A stretch of DNA of 64,000 nt from Consotaella salsifontis (GCF_900167365.1 NZ_FUXL01000003.1:186001-250000); one strand, 5' to 3'; shown: positions 45,638 through 55,382, counted from the stretch's first letter. The notes: generated from the sequence alone by a model not told the origin. A program made the numbers and translations.

Positions 45638-45993
45638 AGGGTGCGACGATCTGTCAACTTCGTTTGTCGAAATCGCGATTGGCGGCAAAAGTGCGCCGGT
45701 GTGTCCCGTCGCGCCTGGACGAATGCATTGATAACCCGCTAAACACCGAGAATCGTTCTAAATCGAGTTCCCGCCATCAGTGTCCAGCACTGCCTTACCG
45801 TTGCAACAGAACGCCCCACTATCCAGTGGCCGGGCCCCGTGCCGCAGCTCTTCTGCGGCTGGACATCGCTTGGTGGCCCGACTAAGAGGACACGCCGGGG
45901 AGTTGCGGCAAGACAGCGCACCTGACAACAACTTCCAGCTGCCACAGGATCAGGCGTGAAACAAAACGCCCACGATCGAGAGGAGGCCGTTCA
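45638..45993 (+). promoter_or_regulatory. petABC upstream region
   Basis: These 356 bases hold no gene. They contain the Irr-like box at 45746-45762 and TTGATA at 45728-45733, which could be a -35 but has no good -10 at standard spacing. CCGCAG and CTGCGG near 45840-45862 form a short stem in what would be the 5' leader. AGGAGG at 45981-45986 is the petA ribosome site. Confidence 0.5.
45746..45762. promoter_or_regulatory. Candidate Irr box / iron control element
   Basis: The 17 bases end in a perfect TTCTAAA half-site preceded by AGAA and a TCG spacer, matching 11 of 14 fixed positions of the Irr consensus TTTAGAA-N3-TTCTAAA. It lies 232 bases before petA. Irr is the heme-responsive Fur-family regulator of Hyphomicrobiales. 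That petABC, a heme and Fe-S rich complex, would be an Irr target is a reasonable inference. Confidence 0.5.
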
Positions 45994-46554
45994 TTGAGTG
46001 TCGATCATCCCATCGAGCCGACTCGCCGGGACTTTCTCTTAATCGCGACGGGTGCCGTCGCGGCCGTCGGCGCGGCGGCGGCCATTTGGCCGTTCATCGA
46101 TCAGATGAACCCGGATGCCGCCACGCTCGCGCTCGCCTCGATCGAGGTCGATGTCAGTCAGGTCGCGCCGGGACAGTCGATCACCGCCAAGTGGCGGGGA
46201 CGGCCGGTCTTCATCCGTCAGCGCACCGACGAGGAGGTCAAGGCAGCCAAGGGCGCTCCGCTCGGCGACCTCAAGGACCCGGTCGCGCGTAACGCCAATT
46301 TGCCGAGCGACGCGCCGGCGACGGACGAGAACCGCGCCGCGCCAGGCAAGGAAAACTGGCTGGTGATGGTGGGCGTGTGCACCCATCTCGGCTGTATCCC
46401 GCTTGGCCAGTCGGGCGATTACGATGGCTGGTTCTGCCCCTGCCACGGCTCGACCTATGATACCGCTGGCCGCATCCGCAGCGGCCCGGCGCCCGAGAAC
46501 ATGGCGATTCCGCCATTCGAGTTTACTTCCGACACCACGCTTCGCATCGGCTGA
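45994..46554 (+). CDS. petA: Ubiquinol-cytochrome c reductase Rieske iron-sulfur subunit
   Basis: The 186-residue Rieske [2Fe-2S] protein of cytochrome bc1. A twin-arginine signal-anchor ([17 protein letters not shown]) places it on the periplasmic face. Cluster ligands are CTHLGC (Cys129, His131, with Cys134) and CPCHGS (Cys148, Cys150, His151). The start is an unusual TTG at 45994: AGGAGG lies exactly seven bases upstream and no in-frame ATG or GTG fits. A TTG start may hold subunit output down relative to petB. First gene of petABC. Confidence 0.95.
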   Translation: MSVDHPIEPTRRDFLLIATGAVAAVGAAAAIWPFIDQMNPDAATLALASIEVDVSQVAPGQSITAKWRGRPVFIRQRTDEEVKAAKGAPLGDLKDPVARNANLPSDAPATDENRAAPGKENWLVMVGVCTHLGCIPLGQSGDYDGWFCPCHGSTYDTAGRIRSGPAPENMAIPPFEFTSDTTLRIG

Positions 46555-46574
46555 CGAGGGGGAAAGCTGAAGAC

Positions 46575-47885
46575 ATGAGCGGTCATTCTTCCTACGTGCC
46601 GACAAACCGGTTCATGCGGTGGGTGGATGCCCGCCTGCCGCTGCCGCGTCTGGTCTACGATTCGTTCGTCGCCTTTCCGGTGCCGCGCAATCTGAACTAC
46701 GCCTATACGTTCGGCGGTATTCTTTCCCTGATGCTGGGGATTCAGATCGTCACGGGCGTGGTCCTGGCGATGCATTACAGCGGCAATTCGGCGCTGGCCT
46801 TCCATTCCGTCGAGCAGATCATGCGCGACGTGAACTGGGGTTGGCTGATGCGCTACATGCATGCCAACGGCGCCTCGTTCTTCTTCGTCGCCGTCTATAT
46901 CCACATCTTCCGGGGTCTCTATTACGGCTCCTACAAGGCGCCTCGCGAGATTCTCTGGATTCTCGGCGTCGTGATCTTCCTGTTGATGATGGCCACGGCT
47001 TTCATGGGCTACGTGCTCCCCTGGGGGCAGATGAGCTTCTGGGGCGCCACGGTTATCACCGGGTTCTTCACTGCCTTTCCGATCATCGGCGACCCGATCC
47101 AGCAGCTGTTGCTCGGCGGCTTCGCGGTCGACAACGCCACGCTCAACCGCTTCTTCTCGCTGCACTATCTGCTGCCCTTCATGATCGCCGGCGTGGTGAT
47201 CCTCCACATCTGGGCGCTGCATGTCACCGGGCAGACCAATCCGACGGGTGTCGAGGTCAAGACCAAGGACGACGTGGTGCCCTTTACGCCGCATGCCACC
47301 ATCAAGGATGGTCTCGGCATGGTCGTCTTCCTGCTCTTCTATTGCTGGTTCGTGTTCTACATGCCCAACTTCCTAGGGCATCCGGACAACTACATTCCTG
47401 CGAACCCGCTGAAGACGCCGGCCCACATCGTGCCGGAGTGGTACTTCCTGCCGTTCTACGCGATGCTGCGCGCCATCACCTTCAACATCGGGCCGATCGA
47501 CTCCAAGCTCGGCGGCGTGCTGGTGATGTTCGGCTCGATCATCGTCCTGTTCTTCCTTCCCTGGCTGGACACGAGCCGCGTCCGCTCGGCCGTCTACCGG
47601 CCGATCTACCGGATCTTCTTTTGGGTCTTGGTGGTGGACACCATCTTCCTCGGCTGGCTGGGCTCGCGCCCCGCTGAAGGCATCTATCCGACGCTCGCGC
47701 TCATCGGCACCATCTACTACTTCGCCCACTGGCTCGTGATCCTGCCGGTGCTCGGCCTGGTCGAGACGCCGAGGAAGCTGCCGGCTTCCATCGCAGAGGC
47801 CGTGCTCGGACCGAACTATGCCAGCGGGACCGCCGCCGGGGCTGCGCCGCCATCGGGCTCGGTATCGGCACCGGAAAATCGCTGA
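46575..47885 (+). CDS. petB: Cytochrome b subunit of the bc1 complex
   Basis: A 436-residue polytopic cytochrome b with eight membrane helices, carrying both b hemes and the quinol-oxidising and quinone-reducing sites. The Qo-site PEWY motif is at 287-290. Early stretches [13 protein letters not shown] and [14 protein letters not shown] are classical, and heme His pairs lie in helices B and D. The C-terminal tail is Ala/Pro/Ser-rich and slightly longer than mitochondrial forms. GGGGGAAAG upstream of the ATG. Twenty bases after petA. Confidence 0.97.
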   Translation: MSGHSSYVPTNRFMRWVDARLPLPRLVYDSFVAFPVPRNLNYAYTFGGILSLMLGIQIVTGVVLAMHYSGNSALAFHSVEQIMRDVNWGWLMRYMHANGASFFFVAVYIHIFRGLYYGSYKAPREILWILGVVIFLLMMATAFMGYVLPWGQMSFWGATVITGFFTAFPIIGDPIQQLLLGGFAVDNATLNRFFSLHYLLPFMIAGVVILHIWALHVTGQTNPTGVEVKTKDDVVPFTPHATIKDGLGMVVFLLFYCWFVFYMPNFLGHPDNYIPANPLKTPAHIVPEWYFLPFYAMLRAITFNIGPIDSKLGGVLVMFGSIIVLFFLPWLDTSRVRSAVYRPIYRIFFWVLVVDTIFLGWLGSRPAEGIYPTLALIGTIYYFAHWLVILPVLGLVETPRKLPASIAEAVLGPNYASGTAAGAAPPSGSVSAPENR

Positions 47886-47899
47886 GGGGGCGACTTGAG

Positions 47900-48850
47900 A
47901 TGAAAAAGCTTCTTGCAGCCCTGCTCGCCGGCGGACTGATGATCATTCCGGCGGCCCATGCACAGGACAAGGAGGGCGAAGCGGCTTCGCCCTCGCCCCA
48001 GGCCGCCGCACCCGCCCCGAGCGAGAGCGAGGTGACTTCCAATGTCGCCGGCGATGAAGCCGCGGCAGAGGAGGGGGAACATGAGACCCCCCATTACCCG
48101 CTGAAGCGGCCCGCTGAGCTCGCCTGGACTTTCGCCGGACCTTTCGGCCACTGGGATCTCCAGCAGCTTCAGCGCGGCTACAAGGTCTACAAGGAAGTGT
48201 GCGCGGCCTGCCACTCGATGGAGTTGGTGGCCTTCCGCAACCTTGAGGCTCTTGGCTACAGCGAGGACCAAGTAAAGGCGATCGCTGGCGATTACACGGT
48301 CACCGACGGGCCGAACGGCGACGGCGACATGTTCGAGCGTCCGGCGATTCCTTCGGACCACTTCCCGTCGCCCTTCGCCAACCCCGAGGCGGCCGCTGCC
48401 GCGAACAATGGCGCGGCGCCGCCGGACCTGTCGCTGATCGCCAAGGCTCGTGCGGTGGAGCGGGGCTTCCCGCGCTTCGTCTTCGATACCGTCACGCAGT
48501 ATCAGGAAGCCGGCCCGGACTATATCCACGCGCTGCTGACCGGCTATGGGCAGAATCCGCCGCCGGGAACCGTCATCCAGCCGGGAACCCACTTCAACCC
48601 CTACTTCATCGGCGGGCCGGCTCTGGCCATGCCGCCGCCGCTGTCGGCCGACGCCGTGACCTATGATGATGGCACGCCCGGAACTGTGGATCAGTATGCG
48701 CGGGACGTTTCCTCTTTCCTGATGTGGGCGGCCGAGCCCCACCTCGTCGAACGCAAGGCGACCGGCTTCGTCGTCATGCTTTATCTCCTCATCTTCGCGG
48801 CGTTGGTGTATCTGGTGAAGAAGCGGGTTTGGGCCAACACGCCTCATTGA
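47900..48850 (+). CDS. petC: Cytochrome c1 subunit of the bc1 complex
   Basis: A 316-residue cytochrome c1. A Sec signal peptide (cut near AHAQ) is followed by an Ala/Pro/Glu-rich insert of about 45 residues before the folded part starts ([14 protein letters not shown]). The heme is bound at CAACH (101-105), and [11 protein letters not shown] carries the probable axial Met. A C-terminal helix ([17 protein letters not shown]) anchors it. The N-terminal acidic insert is longer than in typical homologues. The operon ends with a strong terminator. Confidence 0.96.
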   Translation: MKKLLAALLAGGLMIIPAAHAQDKEGEAASPSPQAAAPAPSESEVTSNVAGDEAAAEEGEHETPHYPLKRPAELAWTFAGPFGHWDLQQLQRGYKVYKEVCAACHSMELVAFRNLEALGYSEDQVKAIAGDYTVTDGPNGDGDMFERPAIPSDHFPSPFANPEAAAAANNGAAPPDLSLIAKARAVERGFPRFVFDTVTQYQEAGPDYIHALLTGYGQNPPPGTVIQPGTHFNPYFIGGPALAMPPPLSADAVTYDDGTPGTVDQYARDVSSFLMWAAEPHLVERKATGFVVMLYLLIFAALVYLVKKRVWANTPH

Positions 48851-48876
48851 GGCGGCGCCACTCCCTGTCGATCAGC

Positions 48877-48900
48877 AAAGGGGCCTCTCGGCCCCTTTTT
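48877..48900 (+). terminator. Rho-independent terminator of petABC
   Basis: AAAGGGGCC (48877-48885), loop TCTC, GGCCCCTTT (48890-48898) and a T-run. It lies 27 bases after petC and before apt, so apt needs its own promoter or read-through. Confidence 0.9.
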
Positions 48901-48926
48901 CCTGTCTGCAAAGGAAGAACACGTCG

Positions 48927-49469
48927 ATGGCAGACGCACAGTTCGATCTCGCCGGGGCGATCCGGACCATTCCCGACTATCCGAAACCGGGGGTGATGTT
49001 CCGCGACATCACGACCCTGCTTGCCGATCCCGTCGCGTTTGGCGAGACGGTGGAGCGGCTGGTCGCGCCCTTCCGCGATATCGGCGCGGACAAGGTGGCG
49101 GGCGTGGAGGCGCGCGGCTTCATCCTCGGCGGTGCGCTCGCCCATCAGCTCTCGGCCGGTTTCGTGCCCATCCGCAAGCGCGGCAAGCTGCCCCATGAGA
49201 CGGTGCGCGTTGCCTACTCGCTGGAATACGGGCTCGACGAGATCGAGATGCACCGCGACGCGGTGAAGGCGGGCGAGAAGGTGATCCTCACCGACGACCT
49301 CATCGCGACCGGCGGAACGGCCGAAGGCGCCGTCAAGCTGCTCCGCCAGCTGGGCGCCGAGATCGTCGCCGCCTGCTTCGTCATCGACCTGCCCGACCTC
49401 GGCGGCCGCAAGAAGCTTGAGGCGCTGGGCGTGCCGGTGCGCACCTTGGTTGAGTTCGAGGGCGATTGA
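48927..49469 (+). CDS. apt: Adenine phosphoribosyltransferase
   Basis: A 180-residue type I phosphoribosyltransferase that salvages adenine to AMP with PRPP. The PRPP-binding loop [17 protein letters not shown] is intact, as are the N-terminal [21 protein letters not shown] and [15 protein letters not shown] stretches that define Apt. AAGGAAG precedes the ATG. It sits just behind the petABC terminator, a position conserved in several rhizobial genomes as far as I recall. Confidence 0.95.
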   Translation: MADAQFDLAGAIRTIPDYPKPGVMFRDITTLLADPVAFGETVERLVAPFRDIGADKVAGVEARGFILGGALAHQLSAGFVPIRKRGKLPHETVRVAYSLEYGLDEIEMHRDAVKAGEKVILTDDLIATGGTAEGAVKLLRQLGAEIVAACFVIDLPDLGGRKKLEALGVPVRTLVEFEGD

Positions 49470-49502
49470 CGCCGGCGGCGAAGCGCGCAACTCTTGGCTG
49501 GT

Positions 49503-49529
49503 TGCTCCGGTGGCGCGCCATTCGGAGCA
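49503..49529 (+). terminator. Hairpin downstream of apt
   Basis: TGCTCCG (49503-49509) pairs with CGGAGCA (49523-49529) around an inner TGGCG/CGCCA stem, 33 bases after the apt stop. The following bases have only a short T-stretch. It could end the apt transcript or sit in the phosphatase leader. Confidence 0.45.
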
Positions 49530-49563
49530 GGGCTTTCCTGCCGATTCCACCAGGAGTTTTCCC

Positions 49564-50427
49564 ATGAAGAGACACGTCCTCCTCGCCGCGCTGGGCGCCG
49601 CCGCTCTCGCCATGCCATCGCTCGCCTCGGCTGAGGATAAGGCCGCCGAAGCCGCTACTGGGCCGAACGATCTGCTCAACGCGACGCTGTGGATGCAGAC
49701 CTCGGTGGAGTACAAGGCCAACTCGATGGCCGTTTACGCTCTCGCCAAGCTCCGCTTGGACGAGGCGCTCGCGGACAAGAGCGCCAGCGCACTGGACCAG
49801 AAGGACGCCGGCGACCTTCCGCCTGCCATTATCCTCGACCTCGACGAGACGGTGATGGACAATTCGGCCTATGAGGCCGGCCTGATCACCTCCAACACCG
49901 ACTTCAGCTCCAAGACCTGGACGGAATGGACCGACGCCAAGGAGGCCAAGGAGGTGCCCGGCGCGCTCGACTACATCAAGTATGCCGATTCGAAGGGCGT
50001 GAAGGTCTTCTACGTGTCCAACCGCACGTCGAAGGAGGAGGCGGCGACCCGCGACAACATGGAAGCGATGGGCTTTCCGATGGGCGGCAATGTCGACGTG
50101 TTCCTGACCAAGGGTGAGAAGGACGACTGGAAGTCCGACAAGGAGACGCGCCGCCAGTACGTTGTCAAGGATTACCGGGTGATCGCGATGGTGGGCGACA
50201 ATTTTTCCGACTTCACCTCCAAGGGCGGCTCGATCGAGGACCGCGCCAAGGCGTTCGATGAGTTGAAGGACCACTTCACCAAGGACTGGTTCATGCTGGC
50301 GAACCCGACCTATGGCTCATGGGAATCGTCAGCCTTCGGCGACAACTACAAGCTCTCGAACGAGGAGCGCCGGGCGATGAAGGTGAAGGCTCTCGACGGC
50401 TGGACGTCGAAGGCGCCAGCGAAATAG
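49564..50427 (+). CDS. Secreted HAD acid phosphatase, e(P4)/class C type
   Basis: A 287-residue periplasmic phosphatase from the ATG at 49564, with CAGGAG upstream; the longer frame overlaps apt and is not used. The signal peptide is cut near LASAED, with no lipobox, so unlike Haemophilus e(P4) it is not a lipoprotein. The catalytic DLDET carries Asp92 and Asp94, followed by the cap. The second and third HAD motifs are FYVSNRTSKEE and VGDNFSDF. Probable role: 5'-nucleotidase or general phosphomonoesterase releasing nucleosides for uptake, which would fit its neighbour apt. Confidence 0.88.
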   Translation: MKRHVLLAALGAAALAMPSLASAEDKAAEAATGPNDLLNATLWMQTSVEYKANSMAVYALAKLRLDEALADKSASALDQKDAGDLPPAIILDLDETVMDNSAYEAGLITSNTDFSSKTWTEWTDAKEAKEVPGALDYIKYADSKGVKVFYVSNRTSKEEAATRDNMEAMGFPMGGNVDVFLTKGEKDDWKSDKETRRQYVVKDYRVIAMVGDNFSDFTSKGGSIEDRAKAFDELKDHFTKDWFMLANPTYGSWESSAFGDNYKLSNEERRAMKVKALDGWTSKAPAK

Positions 50428-50490
50428 GCCGGGAGGCGGGGCAGGGCGCTCGTGCGCTATGCCCTCCGCTCCTTCCGCCTCCCTCTCCGT

Positions 50491-50515
50491 CATCCCCGTG
50501 GCAAACACGGGGATG
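50491..50515. repeat. Perfect 10-bp palindromic unit between convergent genes
   Basis: CATCCCCGTG and CACGGGGATG flank a GCAAA loop, giving a perfect 10-bp stem between the convergent phosphatase and ychF genes. There is no T-run on either strand. It resembles intergenic REP-type palindromes, but no second copy was noticed in the window, so a bidirectional terminator is equally possible. Confidence 0.5.
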
Positions 50516-50561
50516 AAGGGGGAAGATGATCCGTCAGAAGCCGGGTGCGGCCGGATAGTCC

Positions 50562-51665
50562 TTAGACGTTGAACTTGAAGAGCATCACGTCGCCGTCGGC
50601 GACGAGGTATTCCTTGCCTTCGTCGCGCGCCTTTCCGGCCTCGCGCGCCGCGACCTCTCCGCCGAGCGAGACGAAGTCGTCATAGGCGATGGTCTGGGCG
50701 CGGATGAAGCCACGCTCGAAGTCGGTGTGGATGACGCCGGCCGCCTGCGGCGCCTTGGCGCCATGCTTCACCGTCCAGGCCCGCGCCTCCTTGGGACCGG
50801 CCGTGAAGAACGTAATGAGGTCGAGCAGCTCGTAGCCGGCGCGGATCAGGCGGTCGAGCCCCGGCTCCTCGAGGCCCATGGCCTCCAAATAGTCCGGCAC
50901 GTCCGAGTCTGGAAGCTGGGCGATCTCGGCCTCGATCGCCGCCGAGATGATGACGCTCTTGGCGCCCTGGCGCGCCGCCATCTCCTCCACCGCCTTCGAA
51001 TAGGCATTGCCGGCAGCCGCGTCGCTTTCCGCGACATTGCAGACATAGAGAACCGGCTTGGAGGTCAGAAGATTGAGGTTGCGAAGCTCGCGCCGCCCCT
51101 CGGGATCGAGATCGGGCAGAATGGTGCGGGCGGGTTCGCCGTTCTGGAGCTTGGCAAGCGCCGCCTCCATGACGGGGAGCTGCTGGATGGCGTCCTTGTC
51201 CTTGCCGCTCGCCTTCTTGCGCGTGGCGACGACGCGACGCTCCAGGCTCTCCAGATCCGAGAGCATCAGCTCGGTCTCCACGGTTTCGGCGTCCGCCACG
51301 GGGTCGATGCGGCCCTCGACATGAGTGATGTCGTCGTCCTCGAAGCAGCGCAGCACGTGGACGATGGCGTCCACTTCGCGAATGTTGGCGAGGAACTGAT
51401 TTCCGAGACCTTCACCCTTCGAGGCGCCGCGCACGAGGCCGGCAATGTCGACGAAGGTGATGCGCGTCGGCACGGTCTGGGCCGACTTGGCGACCTTGGC
51501 GATGGTATCGAGGCGTTTGTCGGGAACGGCGACATCGCCCGTGTTGGGATCGATGGTGCAGAAGGGATAGTTCGCGGCCTGCGCGGCGGCGGTCTTGGTG
51601 AGCGCATTGAAGAGGGTCGACTTGCCGACATTCGGCAGGCCGACGATTCCGCATCTGAAGCCCAT
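50562..51665 (-). CDS. ychF: Redox-regulated ATPase YchF (OLA1-like)
   Basis: A 367-residue Obg-family P-loop protein starting MGFRCGIVGLPNVGKST at 51665. The G4 motif reads NVAE instead of NKxD, which explains the ATP rather than GTP preference of YchF/OLA1. A coiled-coil region (~130-200) and a TGS domain at the C-terminus (FTAGPKEARAWTV, DFERGFIRA) complete the layout. It binds ribosomes and modulates stress and translation. Lies behind pth and rplY on the same strand. Confidence 0.96.
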   Translation of the reverse strand: MGFRCGIVGLPNVGKSTLFNALTKTAAAQAANYPFCTIDPNTGDVAVPDKRLDTIAKVAKSAQTVPTRITFVDIAGLVRGASKGEGLGNQFLANIREVDAIVHVLRCFEDDDITHVEGRIDPVADAETVETELMLSDLESLERRVVATRKKASGKDKDAIQQLPVMEAALAKLQNGEPARTILPDLDPEGRRELRNLNLLTSKPVLYVCNVAESDAAAGNAYSKAVEEMAARQGAKSVIISAAIEAEIAQLPDSDVPDYLEAMGLEEPGLDRLIRAGYELLDLITFFTAGPKEARAWTVKHGAKAPQAAGVIHTDFERGFIRAQTIAYDDFVSLGGEVAAREAGKARDEGKEYLVADGDVMLFKFNV

Positions 51666-51749
51666 TTCAACTTCCCTGTTGATCTGCGTTTGTTTGCCGC
51701 CGAGACGGCCGTGCAATTGAAAATCCGGTCAAGGCGCCGGACACCGTTG

Positions 51750-52502
51750 TCAGTCTCTGGCGCCGCCGAAGAGCTTTTTTAGCATATCCGCCATCGGCCC
51801 TTTCGCCGGCACCTTCGGCTTGGCGGCGGCGGCTCTTGCCTGAAAGACATGGCTTTGGCCCTTCGCCGGCGCCTTTTGCGCCGTCTCGCGCATGGCCGGC
51901 GCGACGGCCGATCCCTTGGCGGACGGCGGTTCTTCCGAACTCGTCGCTACCGCGATCCGGTTCATGAAGAGCCCGTCCTCGCCCTTCACCAGCACCTCGG
52001 CATGGCGGGCGATGGCGTCCAGCAGCGGGGCGAGCCATTCCTGGTCGGCCTTGGCGAAGTCCGACAGCACGTAAGGGCTGACCAGATCCTTGACGCCCGG
52101 GTGGCCGATGCCGATCCGCACGCGCCGATAGTCCTTGCCGAGATGGGCATCGATGGATTTGAGGCCGTTGTGGCCGCCATTGCCGCCGCCGGCCTTCACC
52201 CGCACCTTTCCAGGAACGAGATCGAGCTCGTCATGGATGACGACGACGTCGGCCGGGGTCAGCTTATAGAAGCGCGCGGCCTCGCCCACCGCCTGGCCGG
52301 AATTGTTCATGAAGGTCGCGGGCTTCATGAGAAGCACCTTTTCGCCGGCGATGGTGCCGTCAGCGATTTCAGCCTGGAACTTCTTGGTCCAGGGGCCGAA
52401 GCGATGCGCCCGCGCGATCTCGTCCACTGCCATGAAGCCGACATTGTGCCGGTTGGCGGCATAGCGGGAGCCCGGATTGCCCAATCCCGTGATCAGAAGC
52501 AT
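51750..52502 (-). CDS. pth: Peptidyl-tRNA hydrolase
   Basis: Releases tRNA from stalled peptidyl-tRNA. The core (~1-190) begins [23 protein letters not shown] with catalytic His in RHNVG, and includes [11 protein letters not shown] and VVIHDELDL. At 250 residues it is about 55 longer than the E. coli enzyme: the tail is Ala/Lys/Pro-rich and ends [14 protein letters not shown], a pattern common in rhizobial Pth proteins. Located between rplY and ychF. Confidence 0.95.
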   Translation of the reverse strand: MLLITGLGNPGSRYAANRHNVGFMAVDEIARAHRFGPWTKKFQAEIADGTIAGEKVLLMKPATFMNNSGQAVGEAARFYKLTPADVVVIHDELDLVPGKVRVKAGGGNGGHNGLKSIDAHLGKDYRRVRIGIGHPGVKDLVSPYVLSDFAKADQEWLAPLLDAIARHAEVLVKGEDGLFMNRIAVATSSEEPPSAKGSAVAPAMRETAQKAPAKGQSHVFQARAAAAKPKVPAKGPMADMLKKLFGGARD

Positions 52503-52536
52503 GTCCCGGACTCCCCGTGTTGTGTCGACGACCGGG

Positions 52537-53172
52537 TTATTCTTCGGTCTTGGCCGTCACGACCTCGGGCTCAGCCGTCTCTGCCTCGGCTTCCTCGGAG
52601 AGGAGGGCCGCCGGAGCCGCGATGGTGGCGATGGTGAAGTCGCGGTCGGTGATGGTGAAGCGCACGCCCTTGGGCAGCGTCACCTCCGAGGCGTGGAGCG
52701 AATCGCCGATGTCGAGCTTGGAGACGTCAGCCGTCAAGCTGTCGGGGATCGCCGAGGCCGGGCAGTGGATCTCGACCTGATGGCGAACGACGTTGAGCAC
52801 GCCGCCGCGACGGATGCCCGGGCAGGCGTCCTCGCCAGCGAAGTGCACCGGCACCTCCACCGTGACTTCAGACGTCTCGGAAACGCGCAGGAAGTCCACG
52901 TGCATCAGGAAGTCGCGCACGGGATCGAGCTGGTAGTCCTTGGGCAGGACCTTGATCTGTTGTCCGTCGACTTCGACGGTGGCGATCGTGGTCATGAAGC
53001 CGCCGGCGTGGAGCTTCATGAAGGTTTCCTTGTAGGGAATGGCGATCGGAAGAGGGTCCTGCTTGGCGCCGTAGATCACGGCGGGCACCATTCCGGTGCG
53101 ACGCAGGTGTCTGGCGGCCCCCTTGCCGACCTTCTCGCGCAGCTCGGCCTTGACCGTGTAGGTCTCGCTCAT
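52537..53172 (-). CDS. rplY: 50S ribosomal protein L25/general stress protein Ctc
   Basis: Binds 5S rRNA in the 50S subunit. At 211 residues it is the long Ctc (TL5) type, with the L25 domain at ~1-95 ([26 protein letters not shown]) and a C-terminal beta domain (~100-185), then an acidic tail ([16 protein letters not shown]). Starts at 53172; the open frame further upstream is noise. Shares transcription direction with pth and ychF; a terminator-like hairpin lies in its 5' leader. Confidence 0.95.
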   Translation of the reverse strand: MSETYTVKAELREKVGKGAARHLRRTGMVPAVIYGAKQDPLPIAIPYKETFMKLHAGGFMTTIATVEVDGQQIKVLPKDYQLDPVRDFLMHVDFLRVSETSEVTVEVPVHFAGEDACPGIRRGGVLNVVRHQVEIHCPASAIPDSLTADVSKLDIGDSLHASEVTLPKGVRFTITDRDFTIATIAAPAALLSEEAEAETAEPEVVTAKTEE

Positions 53173-53238
53173 GGCTGAAAGTCCTTCGTTTGGTTCGTGA
53201 GGTGGTCGCGCCGCCCGGCAATGCCTTTGGACACGACG

Positions 53239-53261
53239 AAAAGCGGCCTGGAAGGGCCGCT
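53239..53261 (-). promoter_or_regulatory. Terminator-like hairpin in the rplY leader
   Basis: On the minus strand AGCGGCC (from 53261), loop CTTCCA, GGCCGCT (to 53242) and TTT. It lies 70-90 bases upstream of rplY, with no minus-strand gene before it in this divergent region. It could be an attenuator in the rplY leader or the end of a short unrecognised transcript. Confidence 0.5.
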
Positions 53262-53432
53262 CTCCTCCGCGCTGCCTCCAAGGGTGTCTGCGCGGACGCT
53301 GGCGCTTATAGCGGCAGGCGCGGCCGTCGGCAAGGCGCGGACAGTCTCCGGCGGCACATGCTCGACTTTTCCGCCCCACCGGGGCATGTCTCGCGGTCAA
53401 GACATGTTATCGCGAAGGAGGATGCGCTGAAA

Positions 53433-53879
53433 ATGGCGAAGAGTCTTCTCGTACTGAACGGCCCGAATCTCAATCTCCTTGGCACCCGCCAGCCGGAGGT
53501 CTACGGCTCGACCACCTTGTCCGATGTCGAGGCCATGTGCCGCGCCGCCGGCGAGCGCCTTGGCCTTGCCATCGAGTTTCGCCAATCCAATCACGAGGGC
53601 GTCCTGGTGGATTGGATTCACCAGGCCAAGGGGCGGCACTCAGGCATCGTCCTCAATGCGGGCGCCTACACCCATACCTCCATCGCGCTGATGGACGCGA
53701 TTTCATCCGTGGAGCTGCCGGTCGCCGAGGTTCACCTCTCCAATATCCATCGGCGCGAAGCCTTCCGCCATGTCTCCTACATCTCGAAGGTCGCGCTCGG
53801 CATGATCTGCGGCTTCGGCCCGTTTGGCTATGTCATGTCGATCGAGGCGCTTGCCGACCATATAGGCCAAAAGAGCTAA
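53433..53879 (+). CDS. aroQ: Type II 3-dehydroquinate dehydratase
   Basis: A 148-residue type II dehydroquinase of the shikimate pathway, starting MAKSLLVLNGPNLNLLGTRQP at 53433. The catalytic Tyr lies in EVYGST, with EFRQSNHEG, NAGAYTHTSIAL and EVHLSNIHRREAFRH completing the active site. AAGGAGG lies about 11 bases before the ATG. Divergent from rplY. In many rhizobia accB and accC follow aroQ; here sdaA follows instead. Confidence 0.95.
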   Translation: MAKSLLVLNGPNLNLLGTRQPEVYGSTTLSDVEAMCRAAGERLGLAIEFRQSNHEGVLVDWIHQAKGRHSGIVLNAGAYTHTSIALMDAISSVELPVAEVHLSNIHRREAFRHVSYISKVALGMICGFGPFGYVMSIEALADHIGQKS

Positions 53880-53882
53880 TCT

Positions 53883-53901
53883 GCCTGCCCGCAAGGCAGG
53901 C
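53883..53901 (+). terminator. Hairpin between aroQ and sdaA
   Basis: GCCTGCC and GGCAGGC pair perfectly over 7 bp around CGCAA, immediately after the aroQ stop. No T-run follows, so it is a weak terminator or an mRNA-stabilising stem. Confidence 0.4.
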
Positions 53902-53921
53902 CACGTGCATGGGAGGTGAGA

Positions 53922-55313
53922 GTGTTTCTTTCGGTCTTCGACCTTTTCAAGATCGGCATCGGTCCGTCGAGTTCGCACACGGTCGGGCCCATGGTCGCCG
54001 CCCGGCGTTTCCTGGACGAGATTATCCACGGCGAGTGGCCCCGCCCGCGCGGCGCGCATGTGGCCCGGATCGTGGTGTCGCTTCATGGCTCGCTTGCTTT
54101 CACGGGCAAGGGCCATGCGACCGATCGCGCGGTCGTGCTGGGCCTTTGCGGCGAGCATCCCGAGACGGTCGATCCCGAGGCGATTCCCGCCGTCCTGGAG
54201 CGGGTGGAGCGTGAGCGGCGCGTGAACCCGCCGGGCCATCCTGGGTATGACTTCGATCCGGCGCGCGATGTGATCTTCGATTTTGAGGAGACGCTGCCGG
54301 GGCATACCAACGGCATGACCTTCACAGGCCTGGACGCGGCGGGCGTCGCTATCCTCAAGCGCATCTACTACTCGGTCGGTGGCGGCTTCGTCGCCGACGA
54401 TGTGGAAATCGCCGCCGCCCGCCCACAGCAGAGCGACGACGATGTTCCCTTTCCCTTCCACAGCGCCGCCGAGGCGTTGGAGATGGCTGCCCGTGCGGGG
54501 CTGTCCATCGGCGCGCTGCAGGCGGCCAACGAGGAAAGCCGGCATCCGCGACGCGAGGTCGAGGCGAAGCTGGACGTCATCTGGAACACGATGGATGAGT
54601 CGGTCGATCGCGGCCTCAAGGCGCGCGGCGAGCTTCCCGGCGGGCTGAGGGTGAACCGCCGGGCGGCGGCGATCCACGGCCGGCTCGATGCCGATTGGCA
54701 GAAGAACATGCTCTCGCCGCTCTCGGCCAACGACTGGCTGACGGTCTATGCCCTGGCGGTGAACGAGGAGAACGCGGCGGGCGGGCGGGTCGTGACCGCT
54801 CCGACCAATGGCGCTTCCGGCGTCATTCCGGCCGTCGTCCGCTACTACTTGAAGTTCGATCCGACCGCGAGCCGGGAGGCGGTGCGCGAGTTTCTGCTGA
54901 CGGCGGCGGCCATTGGCGGTCTGATCAAGCGCAATGCCTCGTTCTCCGGCGCCGAGGTCGGTTGCCAGGGGGAGGTGGGGTCGGCGTCGGCCATGGCGGC
55001 GGCGGGCCTGACGGCGGTCATGGGCGGCACGCCTGCCCAGGTGGAGAATGCCGCCGAGATCGCGCTTGAGCATCATCTTGGCATGACCTGCGATCCGGTG
55101 GCGGGGCTGGTTCAGATCCCGTGTATCGAACGCAACGCTTTCGGCGCGGTGAAGGCCGTGACCGCCGCCTCGCTGGCGCTCAAGGGCGATGGCGCCCATC
55201 GCGTGCCGCTGGACTCTTGCATCGAGACCATGCGCCAAACGGGGCGTGACATGGACTCCAAGTACAAGGAGACGAGCCTCGCCGGGCTTGCGGTCAACGT
55301 TCCGCAGTGCTGA
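53922..55313 (+). CDS. sdaA: L-serine ammonia-lyase (single-chain, iron-sulfur)
   Basis: Deaminates L-serine to pyruvate using a [4Fe-4S] cluster. At 463 residues it is the fused alpha/beta form as in E. coli SdaA. Start chosen at GTG 53922 ([20 protein letters not shown]) because GGGAGG has correct spacing; the GTG six bases earlier abuts that site. Cys ligands lie in EVGCQGEVG, in MTCDPVAG and in [10 protein letters not shown]. It follows aroQ by 42 bases. The pyruvate produced links to the CstA neighbourhood only loosely. Confidence 0.93.
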   Translation: MFLSVFDLFKIGIGPSSSHTVGPMVAARRFLDEIIHGEWPRPRGAHVARIVVSLHGSLAFTGKGHATDRAVVLGLCGEHPETVDPEAIPAVLERVERERRVNPPGHPGYDFDPARDVIFDFEETLPGHTNGMTFTGLDAAGVAILKRIYYSVGGGFVADDVEIAAARPQQSDDDVPFPFHSAAEALEMAARAGLSIGALQAANEESRHPRREVEAKLDVIWNTMDESVDRGLKARGELPGGLRVNRRAAAIHGRLDADWQKNMLSPLSANDWLTVYALAVNEENAAGGRVVTAPTNGASGVIPAVVRYYLKFDPTASREAVREFLLTAAAIGGLIKRNASFSGAEVGCQGEVGSASAMAAAGLTAVMGGTPAQVENAAEIALEHHLGMTCDPVAGLVQIPCIERNAFGAVKAVTAASLALKGDGAHRVPLDSCIETMRQTGRDMDSKYKETSLAGLAVNVPQC

Positions 55314-55318
55314 CCGCG

Positions 55319-55351
55319 AAAAAAAAAGGCACGACGATGAATCGCCGTGCC
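55319..55351 (-). terminator. Rho-independent terminator of torCDA
   Basis: On the minus strand GGCACG ... CGTGCC with an inner CGAT/ATCG stem, followed by nine Ts. It lies about 75 bases after the torA stop, and closes the tor operon. Confidence 0.92.
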
Positions 55352-55382
55352 CAAAAGGCCCGATGGTCGACCGGGCAACTGC

